Source: ZC4RG30 sp046047615
GTDB lineage: Bacteria > Pseudomonadota > Gammaproteobacteria > Steroidobacterales > Steroidobacteraceae
DNA length: 59,568 nucleotides
Direction: 5' to 3'
Assembly: GCA_046047615.1 (NCBI GenBank)
Contig: JBJOHO010000076.1
Coordinates: 1 to 59,568 of the forward strand
Positions 33,735-42,348 of this stretch are shown piece after piece; the first letter of the stretch is position 1; the number at the start of each line of letters is the position of its first letter. A program made the translations under genes and the position numbers. Below the pieces are notes generated by a model. That model was not told the origin of the DNA. It was given only the letters and a program-made list of their open reading frames with translations, and did no database searches.

Positions 33735-33770
33735 GGGAGGAGCGGGTCCTTGAAGCCAGGTCAGACAGGA

Positions 33771-35762
33771 TTATGCCTTGATTCGAAGTCGGCCATGTGA
33801 CACCCAGCGCAGGACGGCAAGCAGGGCAAGCCCCCACGCCAGCAACGGCGTCGTGCTTCCACCACCGCCGCCGGAGGCGGCCGGCGGAGAGGCAGTGGAT
33901 CCACCGCCACTGCCGCTGTTGGCGGCACGGATGGTGATGTCCGTGGTGTCCGTGGCACCCGTGTCATCCGTGACGGTGAGTCGCAGCAGATAGCTGCCCA
34001 GCGAAGGGGAAAGCACCGTCGTGATGGCGGCTCCGGGATCCGCGAAGGCAGGCTGGCCTGCCCCCCCGGAGACCTCGACGACACTCCAGGCATAGTTGAC
34101 CAAGCGTCGGCCGTTGGAGGCAGCACTGGCGCTCCCGTCCAAGGTGAGGCTGCGTCCAGGGCTTGGCAGCCCGGTGAACACGGCCAACGCTGCGGGTCGC
34201 AGGGCATCGCGGACGGCCGCCTCGGCATCCAGCAGGCCCGCACCACAGACCAGCGTCGTGCAAAGACATTCGCTGACCTGTGGCTCGGTCACGACGAGCG
34301 GTGACTGGCATTGGGGCGGTGCCGGGACGGTCGTGCTGGTTGTCGGAAAAGGCATCGCGCCGACCTTGATGCGCTGCACCAGTTGGACTGGCGCAAGCGC
34401 CGGATTGACGGCGCGCATCAGTGCCGCCGTCGCCGCGACCAGGGGCGCCGCAAAACTCGTGCCGACGTTGATGTCGAACTGGTCGGTATACCCCGCAGCG
34501 ACGGGGCCCTGGCTCCCTGCGTCGGTGGTCGTGTCGAGGGAAAACAGGCAGGGGTCGCCGGCACCGATCAACACGCAATTGCCGCCGGGCGCGCTGATCG
34601 CCACCTCGGCGCCGAGGTTGCTGAAGCCGACCTTGGTGCCGATATGACGCACGCCGGCCACTGCCATGGCGCCGGTACAGTTGGCAGGCGAATCAACCGA
34701 CGTGCCATCGTTTCCTGCCGACGCAACGACCAGTACCCCTGCAGCCGTGATTTCGCGGACTGCCTCTGCATAAGCAGCGGAACAGGCGCCTTCGCCGCCC
34801 AGGCTCATGTTGATGATCCGCGCCGGCGTGGGATTGGCCGGCGGCGTGCCCTCAAGCAGGGCGGTCGGGATCGACAGACCGGCCGCCCAATACATGCCTG
34901 CCAGCACGTCGGAATCGAATCCGCCACATTTTCCCAAGACGCGCACCGGCAGCACGCGTGCCTGGAAGCCGGCACCACTGATGCCCACGCCATTGTCGGT
35001 GGCTGCACCCACCATGCCCGCGACCCGTGTTCCATGCCAGCTGCTGAGCGTCGGCTGGTCCTCGTCGTCCCCACCGCCACACTTCTTGTTGCGGAAGATG
35101 TCGCTGTCGAGGTCAGCAGCACTCAGGAAATCACCCGGATCGCTCGCATCGGCATCCCAGCCGTTGCCGTCATTGGCGGTGGCAAACACGCCTGCCCGGT
35201 CCGACGAGACGAAGTCATAGCCGGGCAACAACTTTCCACCCGCTGCCGCAGCGGCGAGATCCGGATGATCGAAGCGGACGCCGGTGTCGAGTACCGCCAC
35301 CACGACGCCAGCACCCGGGATGCCGCCGCGCGACAGGTCCCAGGCACGGTTTGCCCGGATGCCGGCCAGCTGCTGGTCCTGCAGGTACCACTGGCCCGCG
35401 TAGCGCGGATCGTCCGGCGTGTAGGCGTGGGCGCGCACTCTACGGTCCGGCGCGACCCACAGCACCTGCGGATCCGACTCAAGTCGCGCCATCACGCGAT
35501 TGAGTTCGGCGGCGGACACCTGCTGGTCCATCTCGTACACCTGCAGCGTCGGCGTCACGCGACGCCCACTGCGCAGGAGCTGTTGTATCTCCCGGCCGGC
35601 GTCCTCCAGCACTTGTGCTTGCGCCTGCCGGGCTGCAGCCGTCGTGGCCTCGGCCCGCCAGCGGACCAGCAACCGCCCGCCGGCCTGCGTTGCCAGATCA
35701 GCGGTCGCAGCGGGCAAGGAAAACGCGACGATCAGGATGTTCAGCAGGGCCTTGAGGCGCAC
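33771..35762 (-). CDS. Secreted subtilisin-like (S8) serine protease with PKD-like domain and GlyGly-CTERM-like tail
   Basis: A 663-residue exported protease with a GTG start preceded by GGAGAG. Order: signal peptide (LLNILIVAFSLPAATA), inhibitor-like propeptide to about residue 115, peptidase domain with Asp in AVLDTGVRFDHPDL (near 157), His in SWHGTRVAGM (near 241) and Ser in GTSFAAPLVA (near 434), a PKD-like beta domain (about 545-620; LTLDGSASA, YLLRLTVTDDTGA), then a Gly/Ser stretch, a hydrophobic helix (LLAWGLALLAVLRWV) and a basic end (HGRLRIKA). That tripartite tail is like GlyGly-CTERM signals cut by rhombosortase in type II-secreting bacteria. It is divergent from the Tad locus. Confidence 0.85.
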   Translation of the reverse strand: MRLKALLNILIVAFSLPAATADLATQAGGRLLVRWRAEATTAAARQAQAQVLEDAGREIQQLLRSGRRVTPTLQVYEMDQQVSAAELNRVMARLESDPQVLWVAPDRRVRAHAYTPDDPRYAGQWYLQDQQLAGIRANRAWDLSRGGIPGAGVVVAVLDTGVRFDHPDLAAAAAGGKLLPGYDFVSSDRAGVFATANDGNGWDADASDPGDFLSAADLDSDIFRNKKCGGGDDEDQPTLSSWHGTRVAGMVGAATDNGVGISGAGFQARVLPVRVLGKCGGFDSDVLAGMYWAAGLSIPTALLEGTPPANPTPARIINMSLGGEGACSAAYAEAVREITAAGVLVVASAGNDGTSVDSPANCTGAMAVAGVRHIGTKVGFSNLGAEVAISAPGGNCVLIGAGDPCLFSLDTTTDAGSQGPVAAGYTDQFDINVGTSFAAPLVAATAALMRAVNPALAPVQLVQRIKVGAMPFPTTSTTVPAPPQCQSPLVVTEPQVSECLCTTLVCGAGLLDAEAAVRDALRPAALAVFTGLPSPGRSLTLDGSASAASNGRRLVNYAWSVVEVSGGAGQPAFADPGAAITTVLSPSLGSYLLRLTVTDDTGATDTTDITIRAANSGSGGGSTASPPAASGGGGGSTTPLLAWGLALLAVLRWVSHGRLRIKA

Positions 35763-35789
35763 GAGGGCTCTCCGTCACGCGAGAACCTG

Positions 35790-35795
35790 ATTATG
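35790..35795 (-). promoter_or_regulatory. Candidate -10 element for the S8 protease gene
   Basis: On the minus strand the six bases read CATAAT, one mismatch from consensus, 28 bases before the GTG start. No convincing -35 is present. Confidence 0.3.
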
Positions 35796-35880
35796 CCCCG
35801 AAGACACCCGTTTAGGCGCGTCCGCCCTTCAGTGGCATGGGGTGCAATGGAACCGTACCCAACCACAGGAGGCTGAGCAG

Positions 35881-36135
35881 ATGTCCACTCCCACAAGACA
35901 GCGCGGTCAGGGCATGACCGAATACATCATCATCGTCGCCTTGGTCGCCATCGCGGCCATCGGTGTCTACACGGCCTTCGGCAAGACCCTGCGTGGCCAG
36001 ATGGCTGTGACGGCGCAGTCCCTGGCCGGCAAGAGCACCAGCACGGCCCGCGCCGAGGCCACCGATGGTGGCAGCGAGGCCGAGAGCCAGGCGGGTCGCA
36101 GCGTGCAGCTCGACAACTTCGACCAGGTCCAGTGA
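35881..36135 (+). CDS. Flp/Tad-type pilin-like protein
   Basis: An 84-residue protein. After a basic start (MSTPTRQRGQ) comes a prepilin-type site: cleavage after Gly would put Glu at +5 and Tyr at +6 (GQGMTEYIIIVALVAIAAIG), the classic class III/Flp pattern, followed by one hydrophobic helix. The rest is hydrophilic (SAGKSTSTARAEATD-like region). Perfect AGGAGG lies about 9 bases before the ATG. It is the first gene of the Tad locus and the best candidate for the major pilin, though it is longer than typical Flp (50-65). Confidence 0.75.
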   Translation: MSTPTRQRGQGMTEYIIIVALVAIAAIGVYTAFGKTLRGQMAVTAQSLAGKSTSTARAEATDGGSEAESQAGRSVQLDNFDQVQ

Positions 36136-37451
36136 TGGACCGGCGCGCGCAGACCGGGCAGGCATTGCTGGCGGCGATGGCGTTCATGGCTCCGCTGCTG
36201 CTTGCGGCATTGTGGGTCCTCAACGCAGGCACCGTCATCAACGACAAGCGGCGCTTGCAGGATGCCGCGGACGCGGCTGCCTTCAGCGCCGCCGTCTGGG
36301 AGGCGCGCGCCCTCAATTACCAGAGCTACCTGAACCGCGGCATCGTAGCCAACGAGGTCGCCATCGCGCAGCTCGTCAGCCTGCGTTCCTGGTCAAGCTA
36401 CCTGGGCAAGACCTTGGACAACAACGCCCTGGTCACCGGCTGGGTGCCCTATCTGGGTGAGGCGATGCTCCGATTGGCCGAAACCTGGCGCCACGTCGAC
36501 CAGGGTCTGCAGGTGACCTTGCCGCCGATGGAAGTCGCACTGAGCCAATGGAACACGCAAGTGCTGGCGAATGCGCAGGCGCTCGCGAACCAGCAGGCCC
36601 TGGTAGGCGCTGCGGAACTGGTGCTGCCGGTAGCCCGGCAGACCGAGCCCAGGGCGGAACTGCAAGCCGGTACGCGTGTCATGCAGGCGCGCAATGCGCT
36701 GACATGGCAGCGATCAATGACCGACCGCTACCGGCGCGGCACCGAACTCAACCGCTTCAAGTCCCTGGTTGAAGACTCGCGCGACGGCTTTTCAGCCAAC
36801 CGACGCGCAGACCTGTTGACGGGCGTACCCTTGGTTGACATCACCAAGCGTGGTGGCACCGACATGATCGGCCAGTACGCATGGCGTGGGATGGATACGC
36901 TGTCCATCCACTTCGACCTCTTGTTCGGCTCTCGCGAGGTTCCTGTCGGCTGGGGTGCCGCGGAACAGCAAAGCCGTGCGCAGGCAACCCGGGGGCTGCA
37001 CGGCGGCAGTTGGCGCGACAACCCGCGCGCCTCGCGACTCGCCCAGGGCATGTTGCGGCCACGACAGGGCTATGCCGGTCTGCCGGAAATCCGCGATGTC
37101 GTCAGACCCGCGAGGCGGGAGGACCTGCGAGCGATCTACAGCGTGGCGCTCAAGCTCCCGGCCTCGAAACTCGAGACCGTCGACAGTCTCCTCGCGGTGC
37201 GCTCGATCGAGGATCCACTGGGCACAGGCCACGGCACCTCGCTCGACACCACAGATGAGGCCCTGCACGCCGTCGCCGCGGCCGACGTCCATTTCCGGCG
37301 GCCCGTGCAGCGCGCCGACGGTCGACGGGAGTGGCCCAGCCTCTTCAACCCTTACTGGCAGGCGCGGCTCGTGCCCACCGACGCAACAACACGCGCGACC
37401 GCGGCAGCCGGCATGGGCATCCTTTCGGACCCGTACCTGGTGCTGCCATGA
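36135..37451 (+). CDS. TadG-like pilus assembly protein
   Basis: A 438-residue protein with an N-terminal membrane segment (GQALLAAMAFMAPLLLAALW) followed by NDKRRLQDAADAAAFSAAVW, the hallmark of the TadG-like N-terminal (Tad) domain. The remaining about 380 residues are hydrophilic, predicted outside the membrane, and I recognise no von Willebrand domain. The ATG overlaps the preceding stop by one base. TadG proteins are minor pilus or envelope components of Tad systems. Confidence 0.7.
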   Translation: MDRRAQTGQALLAAMAFMAPLLLAALWVLNAGTVINDKRRLQDAADAAAFSAAVWEARALNYQSYLNRGIVANEVAIAQLVSLRSWSSYLGKTLDNNALVTGWVPYLGEAMLRLAETWRHVDQGLQVTLPPMEVALSQWNTQVLANAQALANQQALVGAAELVLPVARQTEPRAELQAGTRVMQARNALTWQRSMTDRYRRGTELNRFKSLVEDSRDGFSANRRADLLTGVPLVDITKRGGTDMIGQYAWRGMDTLSIHFDLLFGSREVPVGWGAAEQQSRAQATRGLHGGSWRDNPRASRLAQGMLRPRQGYAGLPEIRDVVRPARREDLRAIYSVALKLPASKLETVDSLLAVRSIEDPLGTGHGTSLDTTDEALHAVAAADVHFRRPVQRADGRREWPSLFNPYWQARLVPTDATTRATAAAGMGILSDPYLVLP

Positions 37452-38209
37452 GCACGCGCGCAGGCATTGGCGGGCAGCGGGGGCAGGCCATGACGGAAAT
37501 GGCCATCGCGCTGCTGGCGCTTGCACCCTTGCTCTTCGCCATGCCGTGGCTCTACCGCTTCCAGGCGGTGCAGCGCCAAACCATTTCCGCTGCACGCGAG
37601 GTCGCCTATTCCTCTGCCTTTGGCGGTTTTCCGCAAGCCGAGGTGGCGCGCAAGGCCCATCTGCGGCGTTGGCATTTCGACGACCCGGGTGCAGTAGACC
37701 CTCACACCGGCCGTTCGCTCGTTGCAGACGAGGATGCGATCAACGCCGTCGTGCTCGCAGGTCCGCCACCAGGCCGGGCGGCAGAGCTGCAGACGGCGCT
37801 GGTCGAGCCACTGAGAGTCGTCGGTGGTTTCCTCGGCGCCGACTTCACCCTCAATCCAGCAGCTCATCACTCGGTCGTGCTCAACGTCTCTCTCTCCACG
37901 GCTGCAGGTGCCCCGCAACCGTTCGACTCGATCGATCTCGAGCTGAAGTCACAATCCGCTGTGCTGGGTGACCCCTGGGGTGGCGGTGATCCGCAGCGCG
38001 TCGCCGCCCGCGTGCGCGGACTCACACCGACCGGCTTTCTAGCCGAGCACCAGCAACTGCTCAGGACGGCGCTGTGGCCGGCAAGGCTCGTGGAGCCTGC
38101 TCTGGACCATCTGTGTCTGGGTCTGGTCGAGCCCGATCGCGTTCCGCTGGACCGTCTCGATCCGCTGCCTGGAAACCGCCCCCAGCCGGGGCAGGCGGGC
38201 TGCCGGTGA
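37448..38209 (+). CDS. TadE-like pseudopilin
   Basis: A 253-residue protein beginning MSTRAGIGGQRGQAMTEM. Cleavage after the Gly two residues before Ala puts Glu at +5, followed by a hydrophobic helix (AIALLALAPLLFAMPWLY) and then TISAAREVAYSSAF, as in TadE/TadF-type minor pseudopilins. The large hydrophilic remainder has no family I recognise. It overlaps the TadG-like gene by four bases (ATGA) and the next gene by four (GTGA). Confidence 0.65.
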   Translation: MSTRAGIGGQRGQAMTEMAIALLALAPLLFAMPWLYRFQAVQRQTISAAREVAYSSAFGGFPQAEVARKAHLRRWHFDDPGAVDPHTGRSLVADEDAINAVVLAGPPPGRAAELQTALVEPLRVVGGFLGADFTLNPAAHHSVVLNVSLSTAAGAPQPFDSIDLELKSQSAVLGDPWGGGDPQRVAARVRGLTPTGFLAEHQQLLRTALWPARLVEPALDHLCLGLVEPDRVPLDRLDPLPGNRPQPGQAGCR

Positions 38210-38808
38210 AATCACTCACGATACTGCTGGTGGGTCTGTCGTGTTCCGCATTCCCCGGGCTCGCGGCCGCGGCAACGGTGCAGCTCAACGGCCTCGAAAC
38301 ACAGATCGAGCAGTGGTCTGGTCTGCAGGCGCAAAGGCAGGTGGACAACGCCTTGGCCGCCTCTGCCGTCCAGCCTCGGCAACTGGGCAAGTGGAAGGTG
38401 CTCTACCGGCATGATGGCAGCGTCTCGGAAGTCCTGCAGTGGCATCACGGGGCCAATGGCCTGTTTGCCTTGCGTTCAAGGCTTGACGTTTCCAAATCTC
38501 CGGAACGATTGGCCGGGCCACCGTTGCCTTGGCCACAGGATTGCCACAGTGGCTTGACGCTGCAGAGCCGTGCGGCGCAGGCACGCGTCACCCAGTGGAC
38601 CTTGCAGTGCCGGGCCACGCCCTCTGACCTGGCATCACGCCTGGAAGCCGCAGCGACTCACAGCGGTTGGCGGGTGCTGGCCCGTAGCTCCGGGAGCTTC
38701 GAGGCCAGCAAGGCGACGCGACACCTGCGGCTCCTGTTGCTTGAGGGGCCCCAGCCCGGCACGACCACCGCGGTGGTGCTCGCCTCTGACATGGCGCCCA
38801 GGCCATGA
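38206..38808 (+). CDS. Exported protein of unknown function in the Tad locus
   Basis: A 200-residue protein with a GTG start and a clear signal peptide (LTILLVGLSCSAFPGLAAAA). The mature part is a mixed hydrophilic sequence (ETQIEQWSGLQAQRQVDNAL; GKWKVLYRHDGSVSEVLQW) with two cysteines (PQDCHSG and TLQCRAT) that could form a disulfide in the periplasm. No family recognised. Overlap with both neighbours shows that it is translated with the pilus genes, so a periplasmic assembly or chaperone-like role is a reasonable inference only. Confidence 0.6.
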   Translation: MKSLTILLVGLSCSAFPGLAAAATVQLNGLETQIEQWSGLQAQRQVDNALAASAVQPRQLGKWKVLYRHDGSVSEVLQWHHGANGLFALRSRLDVSKSPERLAGPPLPWPQDCHSGLTLQSRAAQARVTQWTLQCRATPSDLASRLEAAATHSGWRVLARSSGSFEASKATRHLRLLLLEGPQPGTTTAVVLASDMAPRP

Positions 38809-38978
38809 CCTCTCCGCGGCAGTCAGGGCAGGTGATGACGGAGTACGCCCTCGCCTGTGCGGCCCTGTGTGCCGCGCTGCTCTGGCCTGTGGAGGAGGGC
38901 AGACCGCTGCTCCTGGTCCTCGCGGAATACCTCACCCAGTTCTTCCGCAACGCGCTTTGGCTCGTCTCGATCGACTGA
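38805..38978 (+). CDS. Small pilin-like protein (57 residues)
   Basis: A very short gene overlapping the preceding stop by four bases (ATGA). It begins MTSPRQSGQVMTEYALACAA: cleavage after Gly gives Glu +5 and Tyr +6, the Flp prepilin pattern, followed by a hydrophobic helix with two Cys and a short amphipathic end (YLTQFFRNALWLV). The mature size (about 49) is like true Flp pilins, so this, rather than the 84-residue protein at 35881, could be the major pilin. Confidence 0.65.
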   Translation: MTSPRQSGQVMTEYALACAALCAALLWPVEEGRPLLLVLAEYLTQFFRNALWLVSID

Positions 38979-38988
38979 AGGAGAATCC

Positions 38989-39846
38989 ATGCAGATCCAG
39001 CGCTTCAGGCAATTGGCTTCAACGACCACATTCTGGTTGGTGCTGACTTCGGTCATCGCCGGTACCACCGCCTTCTGGCTGGCGCAACGCCACCTGCAAC
39101 GCCAGGAAAGCCGCTCCCTGCAGGCGCTGCAGGCGCGGTTCACGCTCCGTCAGATCATCGTTGCGGCCCGCGACCTGCCCACAGGACGTCGGCTCGGCAC
39201 CGCGGATCTGGCAACGCGGGACGTGCCAGCCAGATTCTCCCACTCCGCCAGCCTGCGGCCCGACGACGCACCCCTGTTGATCGGCCGAGCGCTCAGGTAC
39301 CCCATCGGCGCCGGCGATGCTGTGCTCGAAAGGGACCTCGAACACCGCGGCGGCGGCAGCCTGGCCACCGATCTCGAAGCGGGTACGCGCGCCGTCACAC
39401 TTGCTGTGGACGATGTGAATGCCGTAGCGGGCCACCTGCGACCGGGTGATCACATCGACCTCTTCCATGTCCAACCCTCGCGCACGGCCGGAGCGGAACT
39501 GCTGCTTCTGCTGCAGTCCGTGCGCGTGCTCGCCGCGGGCCCGTCGAGGATCGGCGCGGAACTGGAGCCGCAGTCGGGCGAAGGCTTTGCCACCCTCGTA
39601 CTGCAACTGGCGCCGGACGATGCCGCCAGGCTGCTGATCGCACTGCGTACAGGGCAGGTCTTCACGGCATTGCGCCACCCACAGGACCGCGGCACGGCGC
39701 TGCTGAAAGTGCGCAGCGGCCGCGACCTGGCTGGCCCGCTGCCGCTCCGTGAACCCAGGAGATCCGCCGCTGTGCAGGTGATCAGCGGGGGGAATCGCCA
39801 GCCGACTGCCGGCATCACGGAATTGGCTTCAGGCCGAAATCAGTAA
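38989..39846 (+). CDS. cpaB: Flp pilus assembly protein CpaB/RcpC
   Basis: A 285-residue protein with one N-terminal membrane segment (TTTFWLVLTSVIAGTTAFWL), a SAF domain (IIVAARDLPTGRRLGTADLA) and a RcpC/CpaB core (GTRAVTLAVDDVNAVAGHLR, PGDHIDLFHV). It is a periplasmic partner of the Tad secretin. AAGGAG lies 6 bases before the ATG at 38989; the frame is open further upstream but that part overlaps the small pilin gene. Confidence 0.85.
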   Translation: MQIQRFRQLASTTTFWLVLTSVIAGTTAFWLAQRHLQRQESRSLQALQARFTLRQIIVAARDLPTGRRLGTADLATRDVPARFSHSASLRPDDAPLLIGRALRYPIGAGDAVLERDLEHRGGGSLATDLEAGTRAVTLAVDDVNAVAGHLRPGDHIDLFHVQPSRTAGAELLLLLQSVRVLAAGPSRIGAELEPQSGEGFATLVLQLAPDDAARLLIALRTGQVFTALRHPQDRGTALLKVRSGRDLAGPLPLREPRRSAAVQVISGGNRQPTAGITELASGRNQ

Positions 39847-39862
39847 GCAAGGGAGAACCATC

Positions 39863-41074
39863 ATGAAGCGGATCGTTTTGGCGCTGGGCACATGCGCCCT
39901 GCCGTTGATCACCTCGGCACAAGACCCGGTGCCCGACACGCTGCGCCTCGCCGTGGGCGAGACCCAGGTGCTGGAAGTGGCGGCAGAGCGTGTCGCCGTG
40001 GGCAACGGCAGACTGCTGTCGGTCAACACCCCGCGCAAGGGCCAGTTGCTGCTGCTCGCAGAAGCTGCAGGAACCACGACGGTCAACGTCTGGACTGCGG
40101 ACGGCCTCGTCCATCCGATGCAGGTCGAAGTCACCGCCTTGCCAGCAGGTCGGCGACTGGAGCAGGTGCGTGCGCTGCTGGGCCCGGCCAGCGCCGTCTC
40201 GGCACGTGAAAGCGCAGGTCGCGTTGTGCTGGAGGGCGTTGGTCTGTCGAGCCGGGAGCAGGCCAAGGCGGCTCGCGTGGCGGCCCTGTTTCCCGGCGAA
40301 GTGATCGATCTGGTCGATGCGCAAGGGCGCGAGCCGATGGTGCAAATGGATGTCAGGATCATGGAGATCCGGCGCGACCGCCTCGGTGAACTGGGATTGC
40401 GCTGGGATGATGCGGCCTCGGGCCCCCGGCTCCGCATCGACGGCAGCAGCACCGGAGGCGGCGTCAGGGGCAGCCTGGCCATCGCCACCGAACTGGGTTC
40501 GCGTCTGGCCTTGCTGGAACGTCAGGGCGAGGCGGAAGTGATAGCCCGGCCGATGCTCGCCTGCCGCAGCGGTGGCTCGGCGCGGTTCGTTTCCGGCGGC
40601 GAAGTACCACTTCCCGTCACCGACGCGCTGGGCAACACGGATGTCCAGTACAAGGAATACGGCATCATCCTTGACCTCAAGCCACAGGCAACTGATGACG
40701 GCACGATCTTGGCCGCCATCGACGCAGAGCTGAGCCAGATCGACTCAGCGGTACGTGTGCAAGGCTATCCAGGCTTCGTCAAGCGCCGATCCAGCACCCA
40801 TGTTTCCCTCAAGGCTGGTGAAACCTTGGTGATCGCCGGCCTGCTGGCACGGGAGCGCGGTCGGGCGCTCGAGGCCGTGCCGGGACTTGGCCGCTTGCCC
40901 GGCCTTGGTCGATTGTTTGGCTCGCGGCACCGCCAGGACCGGCAAACCGAGTTGCTGGTGCTGGTGACGCCTTCAGTCCTCGACGCCGGCGATGCCACGG
41001 AAGCGGAACCGTCATCGGCGCAAGCCCCGTGGCAGCGTCGTGCAGAGGCGTTGACGCCGCCAGGGGAGGGTTGA
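39863..41074 (+). CDS. cpaC: Tad secretin CpaC/RcpA
   Basis: A 403-residue outer-membrane secretin with a signal peptide (MKRIVLALGTCALPLITSAQ), an N-terminal domain found in CpaC (LRLAVGETQVLEV, then RGKGQLLLLAEAAGTT-like strand), a BON-like segment and the type II/III secretin domain (EVIARPMLACRSGGSARFVS, GGEVPLPVT, YKEYGIILDLKPQA). It forms the pore for the Tad pilus. GGGAGA precedes the ATG. Confidence 0.88.
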   Translation: MKRIVLALGTCALPLITSAQDPVPDTLRLAVGETQVLEVAAERVAVGNGRLLSVNTPRKGQLLLLAEAAGTTTVNVWTADGLVHPMQVEVTALPAGRRLEQVRALLGPASAVSARESAGRVVLEGVGLSSREQAKAARVAALFPGEVIDLVDAQGREPMVQMDVRIMEIRRDRLGELGLRWDDAASGPRLRIDGSSTGGGVRGSLAIATELGSRLALLERQGEAEVIARPMLACRSGGSARFVSGGEVPLPVTDALGNTDVQYKEYGIILDLKPQATDDGTILAAIDAELSQIDSAVRVQGYPGFVKRRSSTHVSLKAGETLVIAGLLARERGRALEAVPGLGRLPGLGRLFGSRHRQDRQTELLVLVTPSVLDAGDATEAEPSSAQAPWQRRAEALTPPGEG

Positions 41075-41076
41075 AC

Positions 41077-42348
41077 GTGCTGCCTGACGACCATTACCTG
41101 GAACAACTGGGTCATGACCTGCTGGCTCGCCTCGACTTGCGTCGCAGCAGTGTGGACGTGATGGATGACAGGGCGCTGCAGGACTGGCTGGAGAGCGTTG
41201 CCGACGACGTTGTCAGCGCTCGGCCGCCACCGGACGGCCTTGATGCCGCAGAAGCGCGGCGTCGCCTGCTGCAGGAGGCGCTGGGACTGGGACGCCTCGA
41301 CGAATTGCTCGCGGATGACTCCGTCACCGAAATCATGGTGAACGCCCCGGACTGCGTTTTCGTGGAGCGCCATGGCCGGCTGTGCCGATACCGGCAGGCG
41401 TTCCGTGATGAGCGTGACTTGCGGCGGGTCGTGGAGCGCTTGCTGGCAAGCAGCGGGCGGCGCGTGGATGAAGCCTCCCCGATGGTCGATGCGCGCTTGA
41501 CGGACGGATCGCGGCTGAACGTGGTGCTGCCACCGCTCGCGCTGGCCGGGGCGGCTATCACCATCCGCAAGTTTGCGCGCCAGCGCCTCGGCATGGACGA
41601 ACTGATCGAGCGTGGCGCCCTCTCCATCGACATGGCGGCCTTCCTGGCGATGGCGATCGAAAACCGCTGCAATCTCGTCGTTTCCGGTGGCACCGGCTCA
41701 GGCAAAACAACGCTGCTCAACATCCTTTCCGGATACATACCGGAAGGCGAGCGGATCATCACCATAGAGGATGCTGCGGAGTTGCGGCTGCAGCATGCGA
41801 ACCTGGTTGCGCTGCAGGCCCGGCCGCACAACGTGGAGGGCCGGGGTGCCATCAGCATCCGCGACCTGTTGCGCAATGCGTTGCGGATGCGGCCGGACCG
41901 GCTGGTCATCGGCGAGTGCCGGGGCGGCGAGGCATTGGACATGCTTCAAGCCATGAATACCGGTCATGACGGTTCGCTCACCACAGCGCATGCAAACTCG
42001 CCGCGAGACCTGCTGGCGCGCCTTGAGGTCATGGCCTTGATGTCAGGCGTCGAGTTGCCACTGGCCGCAGTGCGCGAGCAGGTCGCGGCGGGCATCGACA
42101 TCATCGTCCAGCAATCACGCTTTTCCTGCGGTACCCGCCGCATCACCCAGATCACGGAAATCACGGGCCTTGAGGGCGGGCGCATCCAGATGCAGGACCT
42201 GTTCCGCTTCGTCCCCCGGGGCCGGGATGACTCAGGGCGCAGTGCGGGTCATTTCACGCACTGCGACAACGTCCCGCAATTCGCCGAGCGCATGGAGCCT
42301 GCCATGCGCTCGCGGATGCTGGCCCTTTTCCAGGAGCCCTCGCCATGA
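41077..42348 (+). CDS. cpaF: Tad pilus assembly ATPase CpaF/TadA
   Basis: A 423-residue secretion ATPase. N-terminal LADDSVTEIMVNAPDCVFVE is the conserved CpaF entry, Walker A is VVSGGTGSGKTTLLNI near residue 204, the His box GSLTTAHANSPRDLLARLE and Walker B-type RLVIGECRGGEALDML follow. The chosen start is GTG at 41077, 2 bases after the cpaC stop with GGGGAGGG upstream; TTG at 41071 is possible. It powers polymerisation of the pilus. No cpaE/tadZ gene precedes it, which is unusual. Confidence 0.92.
   Translation: MLPDDHYLEQLGHDLLARLDLRRSSVDVMDDRALQDWLESVADDVVSARPPPDGLDAAEARRRLLQEALGLGRLDELLADDSVTEIMVNAPDCVFVERHGRLCRYRQAFRDERDLRRVVERLLASSGRRVDEASPMVDARLTDGSRLNVVLPPLALAGAAITIRKFARQRLGMDELIERGALSIDMAAFLAMAIENRCNLVVSGGTGSGKTTLLNILSGYIPEGERIITIEDAAELRLQHANLVALQARPHNVEGRGAISIRDLLRNALRMRPDRLVIGECRGGEALDMLQAMNTGHDGSLTTAHANSPRDLLARLEVMALMSGVELPLAAVREQVAAGIDIIVQQSRFSCGTRRITQITEITGLEGGRIQMQDLFRFVPRGRDDSGRSAGHFTHCDNVPQFAERMEPAMRSRMLALFQEPSP

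Noticed and set aside
35842..35860. Sigma-54-like TGGCAT/TGCA pair before the Tad pilin gene
   Set aside because: The spacing between the GG and GC doublets is two bases shorter than sigma-54 promoters need.
36135..37451. Von Willebrand factor domain in the TadG-like protein
   Set aside because: No MIDAS-like DxSxS motif is visible, so only the N-terminal Tad domain is claimed.
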